In this document: piece after piece, positions 24,929 to 34,915 of the stretch
Layout: each line of letters starts with the position of its first letter
Numbering within the stretch: the stretch's first letter is position 1
Virus record (IMG/VR): IMGVR_UViG_3300048672_000414
Location: 1 to 56,763 of that record
Source: a virus
Direction: 5' to 3' (one strand)
Length of the DNA stretch: 56,763 nucleotides
Notes under the pieces: generated by a model
Told to the model about the DNA's origin: nothing
Databases searched by the model: none
Seen by the model: the letters and a program-made list of their open reading frames with translations, nothing else
Made by a program: the position numbers and the translations under genes

Positions 24929-24948
24929 ATTTTATAAAGAGGTAAATT

Positions 24949-25392
24949 ATGCCTAATATTACAAGAATGCAAGACAGTGTTCCACAACGCTATAAGGACT
25001 TAGGAGATAATACCTACGCCCAAGTCGTGGCTTTAGACGGCAGCGTCACTATTAGCAGCGTTACAGTTAGCGATGTGGAAATCTCCAATGATATAGGCAA
25101 CCCTATCCCAATTAGTGCTACTCCACGTCTATGTGTAGGACGTCAAACCATTAGTGTAACTACCGGTAGTGTAACTACACTTACAGTTCCGTCTGGTGCC
25201 GCTGCTGCTGCAATACAAGCAGACGGCAGTGCTATAAGTATCACTCTGGATGGGACTACACCTACAGCTACAGTTGGTTCCCGTATCGATGATGGAGTGT
25301 TTTATTATGTAGATACTACGCTAGCTAATGTAAAACTAATTGCGCGTACTTCGACTACTAATGTACAGGTTGTGTACTTTAATAAGGCATAA
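24949..25392 (+). CDS. Small beta-rich structural protein
   Basis: 147 residues from ATG 24949, preceded by AGAGG. It begins MPNITRMQDSVPQRYKDL, a start I associate with small phage virion proteins near fibre genes. The rest is short beta strands rich in Thr/Ser/Val (RQTISVTTGSVTTLTVPSGA). It is probably a tail or head decoration protein or fibre adaptor. It sits two bases before the fibre-like gene 25395. No motif defines its function. Confidence 0.5.
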   Translation: MPNITRMQDSVPQRYKDLGDNTYAQVVALDGSVTISSVTVSDVEISNDIGNPIPISATPRLCVGRQTISVTTGSVTTLTVPSGAAAAAIQADGSAISITLDGTTPTATVGSRIDDGVFYYVDTTLANVKLIARTSTTNVQVVYFNKA

Positions 25393-25394
25393 GT

Positions 25395-26996
25395 ATGCGC
25401 GCCTTAGATAGAATATTTAATAGGGGGCGAATAGCCCAAGCAATAGCTAAATGGGTACCTAGTAGTTTATTTAAAAGCGGCGAACCCGGCGCATGGTACG
25501 ACCCGAGCGACCTGACGGCGCTGTTCCAAGACTCGGCAGGCACCACGCCTGTCACGGCTGTTGAGCAGCCTGTGGGGCTGATGCTGGATAAGTCGAAGGG
25601 TTTGGTGCTTGGGCCGGAGTTGGTCTACACCAGCAACATATCTGGTTTACCGGCTGGCGGCGGGACTCAGTTTTACCCCGTCAACATGATTAGCCTATCG
25701 GCAGGAAAAGCATACCGCATAACGTTCACCGTGTCTGGGTATGCCGGTACGGGTAACGTTGGCCTTGCGGGAGCGGCTCCCGCTGGTGTTGTGCAAATAA
25801 ATTGCACTGGCAACGGTACGTACTCGTGCGTTCAATTTCCAACGGCATCGGGCGGTGTGATTTTTTTCACCTCAAACACAAATACTGCAAATTTCGACAA
25901 CATCTCCGTCCGAGAACTCCCCGGCAACCACGCCTTCCAGTCAACCTGGGCAAACCGGCCTGTGCTGAGTGCTAGGGTGAATTTGCTGACGAAGACTGAG
26001 GATTTCAGTGATGCTGCTTGGAGCAAAACTGCTGGTGCTACAGTTATTACAAACACAACTATTGCCCCGGACGGAACATTGACAGCAGATACGATATCAT
26101 TTTCAACAGGAAGTGATTATTTGTATCAATCAATTGCTAATTATCCAGCAGTAACAGGACAGGGACTAACTTTAACATATCATTCTAAAATAACTTCGCG
26201 CTTGGTCATATTCGGGGGAGCTACCCCATCTGGAACAGATGTTCATTCATATGTTGATATAGGAAATGGATGGTATAGACATACAACGACAAGAACATTT
26301 ACGACAACTACAACAGCATTAACTGCTCAAGTGTTACCATCCCCGAATATTGTTGGTATTGGTGCCTATGCATTATGGGGATTAGACCTCCGTCCAACTA
26401 ACACCGGCGTAAACCTACCCGCGTACCAGCGCGTCAACACTAGCACAGACTACGACACCACTGGCTTCCCGCTGTACCTGAAGTGCAACGGCACGAATAC
26501 GTCAATGCAGACGAACTCGATTGACTTCAGCTCCACCGACAAGATGACCGTTGTGACGGGGGTGAGGAAGTTGAGTGATGCTGCGCGTGGAATGTTGATG
26601 GAGCTTTCTAACTCTGGTTCCACCAACTTGTTCAACATTGAAGCGCCCGACGCAAACGCTGCAATCACTTACAAGTTGCGATCTTCTGGCTCAACGATTA
26701 GAGATTTGATTGCTAGCGGGTATGCCGCTCCCATAACCAATGTACTGACAGGCATCAGCAACATTTCTGCACCAGAGGCAACGTTACGCGTAAATGGCTC
26801 TCAAGTGGCCACCACCAATCAATCTCAAGGCACCGGAACCTACGGAAATTACCCACTATATCTTTTTGCTAGAGCCGGTACAAGCCTATTCTTCAACGGC
26901 AACTTCTACGGCGCAATCATCCGTGGCGCACAGTCCAGCGCACAGCAGATTGCCGATGCTGAGAAGTGGATGAACAAGAAAACCCTTGCCTACTAA
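25395..26996 (+). CDS. Fibre-like protein with LamG/carbohydrate-binding style domains
   Basis: 533 residues. The N-terminus (ALDRIFNRGRIAQAIAKWVP, then PGAWYDPSDLTALFQDSAG) is an adaptor often seen before phage fibre domains. Residues about 80-175 and 205-330 read as jelly-roll carbohydrate-binding domains, and residues about 355-530 as a concanavalin/LamG-like domain. Its GC content and codon use differ from the tail genes, and an AT-rich block lies at about 26040-26390. This suggests modular exchange of receptor-binding parts. Probably recognises host surface glycans; the domains are judged by strand pattern and composition. Confidence 0.6.
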   Translation: MRALDRIFNRGRIAQAIAKWVPSSLFKSGEPGAWYDPSDLTALFQDSAGTTPVTAVEQPVGLMLDKSKGLVLGPELVYTSNISGLPAGGGTQFYPVNMISLSAGKAYRITFTVSGYAGTGNVGLAGAAPAGVVQINCTGNGTYSCVQFPTASGGVIFFTSNTNTANFDNISVRELPGNHAFQSTWANRPVLSARVNLLTKTEDFSDAAWSKTAGATVITNTTIAPDGTLTADTISFSTGSDYLYQSIANYPAVTGQGLTLTYHSKITSRLVIFGGATPSGTDVHSYVDIGNGWYRHTTTRTFTTTTTALTAQVLPSPNIVGIGAYALWGLDLRPTNTGVNLPAYQRVNTSTDYDTTGFPLYLKCNGTNTSMQTNSIDFSSTDKMTVVTGVRKLSDAARGMLMELSNSGSTNLFNIEAPDANAAITYKLRSSGSTIRDLIASGYAAPITNVLTGISNISAPEATLRVNGSQVATTNQSQGTGTYGNYPLYLFARAGTSLFFNGNFYGAIIRGAQSSAQQIADAEKWMNKKTLAY

Positions 26997-27006
26997 GGAA
27001 CCCACC

Positions 27007-27282
27007 ATGTCGAATTACACTTTCGCCACAGTGGCTGTGGCAGCATCAGATCAGGCCGCAGCGCAAGCCAGCTACCCGGAATACTTCCACACTGGTGCGT
27101 CCGAAACCGGCGAAGCACCGGCTACGCACTACGTCACCTCTGGGCCTTTCGACAACGTTGAGCTGGCGGCAATTCTGAACTCACAAGACTGGCCCAAGCG
27201 TGTAGCTTTTGGGCAGGATGCTCAGGCCGGGCTGGCGCAACTGGGGCTGGTGCTGGTGAGCGAGCCTACTTCGCAACAATAA
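27007..27282 (+). CDS. Small protein following the fibre gene
   Basis: 91 residues from ATG 27007, which follows AAGGAACCC; an in-frame ATG at 26986 overlaps the fibre gene and has no site. Begins MSNYTFATVAVAASDQAAAQ. Composition matches the GC-rich fibre gene, so the two probably moved together. It could be a fibre-assembly chaperone or a minor virion protein, but no family was recognised. Confidence 0.5.
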   Translation: MSNYTFATVAVAASDQAAAQASYPEYFHTGASETGEAPATHYVTSGPFDNVELAAILNSQDWPKRVAFGQDAQAGLAQLGLVLVSEPTSQQ

Positions 27283-27288
27283 CTAGAT

Positions 27289-27343
27289 AGGGTCAACCAT
27301 AAGTAAAATTTGAGTTGACCCTAAACCGCTGCAATGTTATAAT
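27289..27343 (+). promoter_or_regulatory. PhoH promoter with an inverted repeat over the -35
   Basis: TTGACC (27315-27320), 17-nt spacer, TATAAT (27338-27343). AGGGTCAAC (27289-27297) is the inverse of GTTGACCCT (27314-27322), so the -35 lies in a 9-bp inverted repeat. Over 29 bp from the -35 to the -10 it differs at only three positions (all transitions) from the leftward promoter at 54633-54661, suggesting one regulon. Confidence 0.75.
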
Positions 27344-27387
27344 GTTTGCATGCACCAAAATTTTCATTAACTAACCTATAAACACCT

Positions 27388-28092
27388 ATGGGAAATTCAT
27401 CCGGTAAAAAAGCTCGTCGTGTAACTAACTCAGGAATGGTAATAGGAAGTTTCCCTGCGCTACATCCTCAAACGTATACGCAGCAAGACTATATAGACGC
27501 AATAAAGTCTAAGGATATTGTATTTGCGCTAGGAAGTGCTGGAAGCGGTAAGAGCTATGTGGCTACGCATTACGCGGCGGAACAATTATACTACAAAAAG
27601 ATTGATAAAATCATTCTTACGCGCCCTGCCGTAGAAGCAGCTGGTGAGGAATTGGGTTTTTTACCCGGAGAGCTAGTAGAAGGCAAAATGCTTCCGTATC
27701 TCACCCCCTATATGGAGACCTTAAATGACTTGCTAGGAAAGAGCTTTGTAGAGTATTGTTTAAAGGTAGGTACTATAGAACCAGTACCTTTAGCCTATAT
27801 GCGAGGACGTAGCTTTGGTAGCTTAAACAATGGGTGCTTAATACTTGCTGATGAGATGCAGTCTGCCACACCTATGCAAATGAAACTACTATTAACGCGA
27901 ATAGGTAATAATACTAAGATGCTAATTAACGGCGACATTGAGCAACGAGATAAGCACGACGCTACAGGCCTAGAGGACGCCATCGGAAGATTGCACCACC
28001 TAGATGAAGTAGGTATCGTAAAGTTTACGTCGGATGACTGTGTGCGTAGTGGTATTTGTAAAAAGGTGCTTAGGGCATATAGTAATAGGTAA
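27388..28092 (+). CDS. phoH: PhoH-like ATPase
   Basis: 234 residues. Walker A GSAGSGKS (49-56) and Walker B LILADEMQ (151-158, D155/E156) with the family-typical LTRPAVEAAGEELGFLPG and MRGRSFGS segments. PhoH-like proteins are common auxiliary phage ATPases, suspected of an RNA role; the substrate in phages is unknown. It begins a short rightward transcript from the 27315 promoter and is followed by a hairpin. Confidence 0.92.
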   Translation: MGNSSGKKARRVTNSGMVIGSFPALHPQTYTQQDYIDAIKSKDIVFALGSAGSGKSYVATHYAAEQLYYKKIDKIILTRPAVEAAGEELGFLPGELVEGKMLPYLTPYMETLNDLLGKSFVEYCLKVGTIEPVPLAYMRGRSFGSLNNGCLILADEMQSATPMQMKLLLTRIGNNTKMLINGDIEQRDKHDATGLEDAIGRLHHLDEVGIVKFTSDDCVRSGICKKVLRAYSNR

Positions 28093-28096
28093 GTAT

Positions 28097-28135
28097 CTAC
28101 GTTCAGGGCTGATTACCCTGAACGTAGTGGGTAAT
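28097..28135 (+). terminator. Hairpin pair after phoH
   Basis: CTACGTTCAGGG (28097-28108) pairs perfectly with 28116-28127 (loop of 7). A second, shorter pair, ATTACCC (28112-28118) with GGGTAAT (28129-28135), overlaps the first stem's right arm. The T-run is weak. It separates phoH from the convergent homing endonuclease gene. Confidence 0.55.
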
Positions 28136-28166
28136 ATCGGGATGTAGATAGCAGACATATACTGCC

Positions 28167-29051
28167 CTAGTATACAGAAACTAGCTCCCAGCCTTGATAG
28201 TTGCTACCTATTTTAGCCCCATCTAGAAAGTCTGATAGGTTTTTTCTATTCGTAAGCCCGTACTCAGTAAAGAATTTCAACTTACTGTACACCTCTACTA
28301 TTTCACCAGTAGAGGTGTACTTCAGGATATACCTTTTCTTTTTTGGTAAGCGACTACGTGGTTTAGGTACTTTAAGTTTCCATTTATTGAATAAGTGCTG
28401 GGCCTGCCCTGACACAAAAGATACTGCGCTTGTATAAGCACACCCAGTTAAATCTTGTATTTCTTTATAGGATTTAACTACATACTCTTCCTCTGTATCG
28501 GTATCTATTATGTAAAGAAGGCCAAATTCTTTATGGCCAGATTTCTTGGTATTAATTAGCTTATTGTACTCGTCCGGATATTTATTAGCCAACCACTTAT
28601 GTCCAGATCCGCAGGCTATATGCCCAACAGCCTGTAAGGATACCTTAGTAATACTACTAATTTCCTTGTATGTTAAATTAGTAGTTATCAGTAGTTGGAA
28701 GGCATTTTCGATCTGCTCGTTACTATATTTCGATCTACCGTTATTTTCACCGGAAATACCTATCCCCCCTCCAATAGCTCCGCCGTCCCTGGAATTAAAA
28801 CCATTAGCTATGCTATCGTAAATTTGAATGGCTTCTCGCTCCAACTGGTCCAGCTCTTCCTTATTACACTCACACAGCACTTCCAGTATGGGAAGTCCGT
28901 ATGTATTAAAGGCTTCTTGCAATTTGGGGGAACAAGTACCTTTTGTTAAGTTATGCTTATGTCCTGACCACCTACGTTCTATATTGTCAGACATACCAAT
29001 ATATACTTTATCGGTCCCACTAAATTTTAATACATATATACCACAAGTCAT
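28167..29051 (-). CDS. GIY-YIG homing endonuclease 1
   Basis: 294 residues, leftward between two rightward genes, so likely an insertion. The GIY-YIG core is CGIYVLKFSGTDKVYIGMSD (residues 3-22), followed by the conserved Arg (ERRWSGH) and Glu (LEREAIQIYDS) and a GFNSRDGG turn. Next is one HTH-type module (TYKEISSITKVSLQAV, IACGSGHKWLANKYPDEY), then a NUMOD-like tail (TGEIVEVYSKLKFFTEYGL, LSDFLDGAK, GWELV). It would cut and invade unoccupied alleles of this locus. The intact frame suggests recent activity. Confidence 0.88.
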   Translation of the reverse strand: MTCGIYVLKFSGTDKVYIGMSDNIERRWSGHKHNLTKGTCSPKLQEAFNTYGLPILEVLCECNKEELDQLEREAIQIYDSIANGFNSRDGGAIGGGIGISGENNGRSKYSNEQIENAFQLLITTNLTYKEISSITKVSLQAVGHIACGSGHKWLANKYPDEYNKLINTKKSGHKEFGLLYIIDTDTEEEYVVKSYKEIQDLTGCAYTSAVSFVSGQAQHLFNKWKLKVPKPRSRLPKKKRYILKYTSTGEIVEVYSKLKFFTEYGLTNRKNLSDFLDGAKIGSNYQGWELVSVY

Positions 29052-29076
29052 ATAATTTCTCCAAGGTTATAATTAT

Positions 29077-29097
29077 ATTATAGCATTCGAATGTCAA
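29077..29097 (-). promoter_or_regulatory. Possible promoter elements of homing endonuclease 1
   Basis: On the minus strand TTGACA (29097-29092) and TGCTATAAT, an extended -10 (TATAAT 29082-29077), are both present. They are only 9 bp apart, so they cannot form one promoter. Either the extended -10 acts alone, or TTGACA uses the AT-rich sequence at 29069-29075. Confidence 0.35.
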
Positions 29098-29118
29098 AAT
29101 TTTTTATTGGTAAATAAA

Positions 29119-29916
29119 ATGACAACAACATATAAGCCCACAGAGGGTATGGCAAGTGCCGCCAGGCGTGCCTTAAAGTGGAAAGAGGAAGGCAAACCCG
29201 GCGGAACAGCCGTAGGTCTTGCACGCGCTAATCAGCTAAAAGATCTGGAGCCTCTATCGGAGTCTACCGTACTACGTATGTACGGCTTTTTCTCACGTCA
29301 TGCTGTAGATAAGCAGGCTACGGGGTTTAGTAGCGGAGAAGAAGGCTACCCTAGTCCTGGACGAGTTGCTTGGGACTTATGGGGCGGAGATAGTGGTGAG
29401 TCTTGGAGTGCCACTAAGCGAGATCAAATTATGCGTGCTCGTGAGGGCAAGCAGCTTACAAAATCAGAGATTAATATGACAGAACTACAGCAGACGGTTA
29501 CTACCGCATTTAATGCAACCTTTGTGTTTTACCTAAAAGCACATAGTTTCCACTGGAACGTGGAGGGTCGCGACTTTCAAGAATATCATGATCTTTTTGG
29601 CGATATTTATGAGGAAGTTTATGATAGCATCGACAGCTTTGCTGAGCGTATTCGTACTACACAAGCCTATGCGCCTTACTGCCTAGAAGATATTGTTGGC
29701 GGCAGTCCAGTACTAGAAGAAAATACACTAGTTACCACTAACCGCGACATGGTTAGTAAGCTGCTGGTGGACAACGAGCAGCTTATTATACTCTTACGCA
29801 GCGCATATAATGTGTGCGACCTAGCAGGTGAGTTTGGCTTTGCTAACTTCCTTGCTGATCGTATTGATGCACATCGCAAACATGGCTGGAAGCTTCGCGC
29901 CTCTCAAAAGCTATAA
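29119..29916 (+). CDS. Dps-like miniferritin with an N-terminal phage domain
   Basis: 265 residues from ATG 29119 (an upstream TTG at 29107 is possible). Residues 1-105 form a separate domain (EGMASAARRALKWKEEG, GGTAVGLARANQL, GYPSPGRVAWDLWGGDSG) of a type found in other phage proteins, often attached to virion or DNA proteins. Residues about 115-265 are a Dps domain with ferroxidase ligands H145, H157, D172 and E176, at the 12-15-4 spacing of known Dps proteins. It would bind and oxidise iron, protecting DNA. ATG at codon 120 could yield a Dps-only form of 146 residues. Confidence 0.82.
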   Translation: MTTTYKPTEGMASAARRALKWKEEGKPGGTAVGLARANQLKDLEPLSESTVLRMYGFFSRHAVDKQATGFSSGEEGYPSPGRVAWDLWGGDSGESWSATKRDQIMRAREGKQLTKSEINMTELQQTVTTAFNATFVFYLKAHSFHWNVEGRDFQEYHDLFGDIYEEVYDSIDSFAERIRTTQAYAPYCLEDIVGGSPVLEENTLVTTNRDMVSKLLVDNEQLIILLRSAYNVCDLAGEFGFANFLADRIDAHRKHGWKLRASQKL

Positions 29917-29920
29917 ATAG

Positions 29921-29957
29921 AAAAAGCCCCTAAACTGCAACAGTTTAGGGGCTTTTT
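29921..29957. terminator. Bidirectional terminator between the convergent arms
   Basis: Perfect 17-bp arms (29921-29937, 29941-29957) with loop CAA and A/T-runs on both sides, so it can stop transcripts from either strand. It marks the point where the rightward and leftward halves meet, between two Dps genes. Confidence 0.95.
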
Positions 29958-29961
29958 GTTT

Positions 29962-30405
29962 TTAGGGCTTATTAGCACTTACTAACAAGTACTCGGCCTT
30001 ATTTAAGTTTTTAGAAAGGTGTCCTAGAAGATGATACATACCATGCTCACCTGCAACTTCCAGAGCCTTGCAAGTACTGGAAACCAGTGAGTTTAGTATT
30101 CTGCAGTCATTTAGTAAGATTGCTAACATCTCACGGTTACTAGGCACATTACGTGTATCTTGTATTGCACTAAGAACTTTTAAGTCTTCAAAGTTTGCTG
30201 CAACGTACATACCCATATTGCGTAAACCTTCGGCAATACAGTCTAGCTGCTTGTACGCCTTATGTGACAGCTTATCAAATAGTTTGTGGTACTCTACAAA
30301 GTTTTGGCCCTCTACATTCCAGTGGAAGTTTTGCGCTTTTAGTCCAAACGCAAGTAAGGTAGCAAAAACTTTACTAACTTGTACTTGTAAATTTTCGTCA
30401 GCCAT
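29962..30405 (-). CDS. Second Dps-like miniferritin
   Basis: 147 residues, a stand-alone Dps domain convergent with the Dps fusion. Ferroxidase ligands H28, H40, D55 and E59 keep the canonical 12-15-4 spacing (KAQNFHWNVEGQNFVEYHKLF, split here, then DCIAEGLR). Only about one third similarity to the other domain is evident by eye, so the pair is an old duplication or came from separate sources. It may be expressed with the upstream collagen-like gene. Likely role: iron sequestration and protection from oxidative damage, or a virion/DNA-binding function. Confidence 0.82.
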   Translation of the reverse strand: MADENLQVQVSKVFATLLAFGLKAQNFHWNVEGQNFVEYHKLFDKLSHKAYKQLDCIAEGLRNMGMYVAANFEDLKVLSAIQDTRNVPSNREMLAILLNDCRILNSLVSSTCKALEVAGEHGMYHLLGHLSKNLNKAEYLLVSANKP

Positions 30406-30421
30406 GGGGCACTCCTTGTTA

Positions 30422-31914
<1,493 letters not shown>

Positions 31915-31976
31915 AAAATGGCTCCTCTTTTATTTTTTATTATCGGTAGCCATGTACTTTTTCGAGTACAAATACA

Positions 31977-32005
31977 ATTATACTCTTAAATGGCATAATT
32001 GTCAA
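31977..32005 (-). promoter_or_regulatory. Perfect consensus leftward promoter
   Basis: Minus strand TTGACA (32005-32000), 17-nt spacer, TATAAT (31982-31977). Both hexamers match the consensus exactly; it should be among the strongest promoters on this strand. It drives the Q-rich, collagen-like and second Dps genes. Confidence 0.9.
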
Positions 32006-32065
32006 ACTAAAAATTTATATTAGCCACCAGCTATAAATCAGCGTTTCAAAAAGTATTGATGATAT

Positions 32066-32106
32066 AAAAAAGCCTCTATAGCTTTTATGGCTATAGGGGC
32101 TTTTGT
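32066..32106 (-). terminator. Terminator after the ribonucleotide reductase gene
   Basis: A stem pairing 32068-32082 with 32090-32104 (one G-T pair) with T-rich flanks on both strands. It lies 20 bp after the reductase stop. It would insulate the strong promoter at 31977 from the upstream operon. Confidence 0.85.
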
Positions 32107-32125
32107 TTAGGTAGATTTTACACTA

Positions 32126-34165
32126 TCACCGTACTGGGCAGGCACCAGTTGCGCAGTCTGCATCGCTAAGCTCGTCGAAGCTATTAGCATCGTCGATATT
32201 AACAGGCATCAAGCGATTAACATACGCCTCGTACTCTTCCCGAGTAGTGACCTCTTGTGGTAGGTAAGGATACCCGAGGTCCGCGGCAGTTTTGCTAGGA
32301 TCATTCCTGAACAAGAAACTAACTGCAACATAGCTATCCCAGTTTTGGTACAGCCAGTCAACAATCTCTTGGGTTTCGTCCACGCTATAACTAATAGTGC
32401 AACTTACATTTTGCTGGCAGTAGTTATCCATCAGCATTTTGTATGTATTCAGCTGACTAACCGCTGACTCTAGGTTAACCTCTTTACCCTCAACTACATC
32501 AAATTCAACACCATCGTTTTTGACCGGGAACGTAATAAGCGTAGCCGAGTCGTCGTACGGGTGATTAAATACATTATAGTTAGCCGCACGTAGCTTAGAT
32601 ACAAGCGGGTCGTATTTACTAAATGCCACGTTGTTGAAGATATACCTACCAAGAGGCTTATGCATACCCTCCAGTGAGTCGTAGCACTTAGACTGCGTAC
32701 CCTCAGGTTTGATTGCCGTGATATTCTTGGGATAGGGCAAATCTAGCTCGTTTGCCATTGCGTAGGCGGCAGCAGTAACAACGCGCTCAAGCCTACGGTA
32801 GTCATACGCCTTCAGGTCTGGGCGTCCGGCAATACCCATCATAGAGACACCACACAAGCGCAGGTGCTCATTATTAAGGTGCCAGGCTTCTTGCAAGATA
32901 CCGTCACGGAAATCAACCACTGTTTGTCGGTAGTTAGCGCGAGCAGCAATTTTAGCTGCTCGCAACATTCCCAACGTGTCGCCCTTGAACTTGAGAACGT
33001 CAAGGCTCACAAGATTGCAAAACCCTTTATTCGGCAAAAGAATTTCTGCGCAGGGGTTCATACCCACTGCCCACGGAGCCCTGGCACGAAGCTGCTGGCC
33101 GTTAATAAGTCCTGGTTCACCATTACCACCGCGATTGATTTTTTCAAACCACTGCAGCAGTTCACTATATTCAGGCTTCTTCCAGAAAATAATGGAGTTA
33201 TTGCTTTGTGAGCGATGCTGAAGTCCGTTCTCCCAGATGCCAACTTTAGCATCTGCAAAGTCACCAACTACAGTACTGTAGTCGTCCATAACTGCAATCT
33301 GTGCACTACGACGAGTACTCAATACAGTGCCTAGCAGGTTAACAATATCAAGAATATCCAGCTCGCTAAGCAAGGTATCCGCCTTGGCATTTAAAAGGTT
33401 AAATACCGAGGTATACGCTTTGGTAAGTCCCACGTCGCCCTGCGATAGCCAGCCATAATTCTTAAGACGTACGCCAGGCTTACGAATCTGTGAGAAATCT
33501 AGTACGAGGGTTTGTGCAGGATACTTACCAGCAAGCAGTTTGCCAATAGACTTTGCCCATGCTTCTGCACTATCACCAATACTCAGCGTCCAAGTTTTGG
33601 TTACGGCATCCCAAGTCTCTTCATTAGTCTCTCGGCCCTTTGTGGTAGAGTTTTGACTACGTACAATCTCTAGGTTAGGGATTGTTTTGCGAAAGCCAGT
33701 AAGCGACCCGCTAACGGGGCGGAAGCCGGTGCCACAACCTTGAAGCAGTAGCCAGAAGATATCAACTACGTCGTATACTGTCTCTACGTTAGTAAATGAG
33801 CAGTTAAACATAGACGCTTCACGGCGACGAGCAATATCGGTACCACCGAGCCATAAGGTACGACCTGCAACTGCTACTTTACGATCCTCAAGCAGGCCAC
33901 GTAGCTCTTCTAGCTCGTCTTGCTCATGCTGGGTAAGCGTTTGCCACTCTTGCAGGTCCGGAGTAATGTCGTGAAGTGGAGTATCTTCCAGTACCTTAGC
34001 GGTTTTAGCGCGCTCCCACAAAAATTGCTGGTGCTTGATAACGCGTGCTACGGTTTGGGGCCAAGTCTCAAATTCAGTACCATCATCATTAAGTGGACGA
34101 TTATAGGTACGACGGGTAATAACTTGTGCGCGAGTGCTAACGTTCATATTATTGGTTTCTTTCAT
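32126..34165 (-). CDS. nrdJ: B12-dependent ribonucleotide reductase (class II)
   Basis: 679 residues, monomeric adenosylcobalamin-dependent type. Active-site residues are visible: C122 (NCSFTN), C372 and E374 (NPCAEILLP), C383 (GFCNLVSLD), and C-terminal redox cysteines C671 and C676 (CATGACPVR). The C372-C383 spacing of 11 equals C408-C419 of the Lactobacillus enzyme. It reduces ribonucleoside triphosphates to deoxynucleotides for phage replication, without an NrdB-like subunit or oxygen. A second ATG (codon 7, 34147), just after the previous stop, is an equally good start. It lies in an operon with dUTPase and the 5' exonuclease. Confidence 0.93.
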   Translation of the reverse strand: MKETNNMNVSTRAQVITRRTYNRPLNDDGTEFETWPQTVARVIKHQQFLWERAKTAKVLEDTPLHDITPDLQEWQTLTQHEQDELEELRGLLEDRKVAVAGRTLWLGGTDIARRREASMFNCSFTNVETVYDVVDIFWLLLQGCGTGFRPVSGSLTGFRKTIPNLEIVRSQNSTTKGRETNEETWDAVTKTWTLSIGDSAEAWAKSIGKLLAGKYPAQTLVLDFSQIRKPGVRLKNYGWLSQGDVGLTKAYTSVFNLLNAKADTLLSELDILDIVNLLGTVLSTRRSAQIAVMDDYSTVVGDFADAKVGIWENGLQHRSQSNNSIIFWKKPEYSELLQWFEKINRGGNGEPGLINGQQLRARAPWAVGMNPCAEILLPNKGFCNLVSLDVLKFKGDTLGMLRAAKIAARANYRQTVVDFRDGILQEAWHLNNEHLRLCGVSMMGIAGRPDLKAYDYRRLERVVTAAAYAMANELDLPYPKNITAIKPEGTQSKCYDSLEGMHKPLGRYIFNNVAFSKYDPLVSKLRAANYNVFNHPYDDSATLITFPVKNDGVEFDVVEGKEVNLESAVSQLNTYKMLMDNYCQQNVSCTISYSVDETQEIVDWLYQNWDSYVAVSFLFRNDPSKTAADLGYPYLPQEVTTREEYEAYVNRLMPVNIDDANSFDELSDADCATGACPVR

Positions 34166-34460
34166 TAAAAAGTTTTTGTTGCAGCAGGTAGCCTTCTAGC
34201 TGCCATACCTTATCGCGGGCATTTTCGTAGCTGATCTTTCTGCCGATCTCGTGATTAAAGTTCTCGCGGCTTACTGTTGCAGCCTCGCCTCGCACACTAA
34301 ATCCGTTTTCAAGAACCAGCTCGCATACCATGACCTTACCGCTAGGTAACACAGTATAGGTACTATGCACGATCTTTGCATCAATATTTTCTGGAGTCAG
34401 GCGTGGAGCATTAAGCTTTAGCTCTTGAATACGTTGCTCGATATGCTTTTCGTTGTTCAT
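34149..34460 (-). CDS. N4 gp49 / Sf6 gp66 family protein
   Basis: 103 residues. LTPENIDAKIVHSTYTVLPS, VCELVLENGFSVRGE, VSRENFNHEIGRKISYENAR and KVWQLEGYLLQ are the hallmark segments of this widespread phage family, whose function is unknown. It overlaps dUTPase (ATGA) and the reductase gene, so it belongs to the nucleotide-metabolism operon. Confidence 0.88.
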   Translation of the reverse strand: MNNEKHIEQRIQELKLNAPRLTPENIDAKIVHSTYTVLPSGKVMVCELVLENGFSVRGEAATVSRENFNHEIGRKISYENARDKVWQLEGYLLQQKLFNERNQ

Positions 34461-34915
34461 CAGTTAGTGCTACCAAAGCCGCCAGTACCGCGCTCGGTAT
34501 CGTTCCACACATCCACAAACTCAGCAAGAATCACAGGCGATATAACAAGCTGAGCAATTCGGGTAACTCCGCGCTCGATCTTGTAAGGGTCTTCGCCATT
34601 ATTCTTGAGAATAACTTTGATATTACCACGGTAATCACTATCAACCACCCCAACACTGTGCGGAATAGTAATGCCGATCTTACCTTGCGAACTACGATTA
34701 AATACATAACCTACGTAGCCGACGGGAATCTTTACAGCCGCCCCGGTATCAATCATTTTTTGCTCACCGGGATAAATTTCATAGTCCCCACTAGCAAACA
34801 AGTCAGCGCCTGCGTCAGTTGCGTGCTGGCGTTGGGGCAGCAGTTTAGGGTCGCTGATAAGGCACTGGATCTGGGGCTTAAGCGAACCTGCATTGGGGGT
34901 ATAGTAATTATTCAT
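34460..34915 (-). CDS. dut: dUTPase, trimeric
   Basis: 151 residues with all five motifs: DAGADLFA (motif 1), RSSQGKIGI (2), GVVDSDYRGNIKV (3), RIAQLVI (4) and RGTGGFGSTN (5). It hydrolyses dUTP to dUMP, keeping uracil out of phage DNA and feeding dTMP synthesis. It begins in an ATGA overlap with the exonuclease gene and ends in another with the gp49-like gene. Confidence 0.95.
   Translation of the reverse strand: MNNYYTPNAGSLKPQIQCLISDPKLLPQRQHATDAGADLFASGDYEIYPGEQKMIDTGAAVKIPVGYVGYVFNRSSQGKIGITIPHSVGVVDSDYRGNIKVILKNNGEDPYKIERGVTRIAQLVISPVILAEFVDVWNDTERGTGGFGSTN

Noticed and set aside
32976-33221. Rightward frames inside the ribonucleotide reductase gene
   Set aside because: Shadow frames of a gene with clear catalytic motifs.
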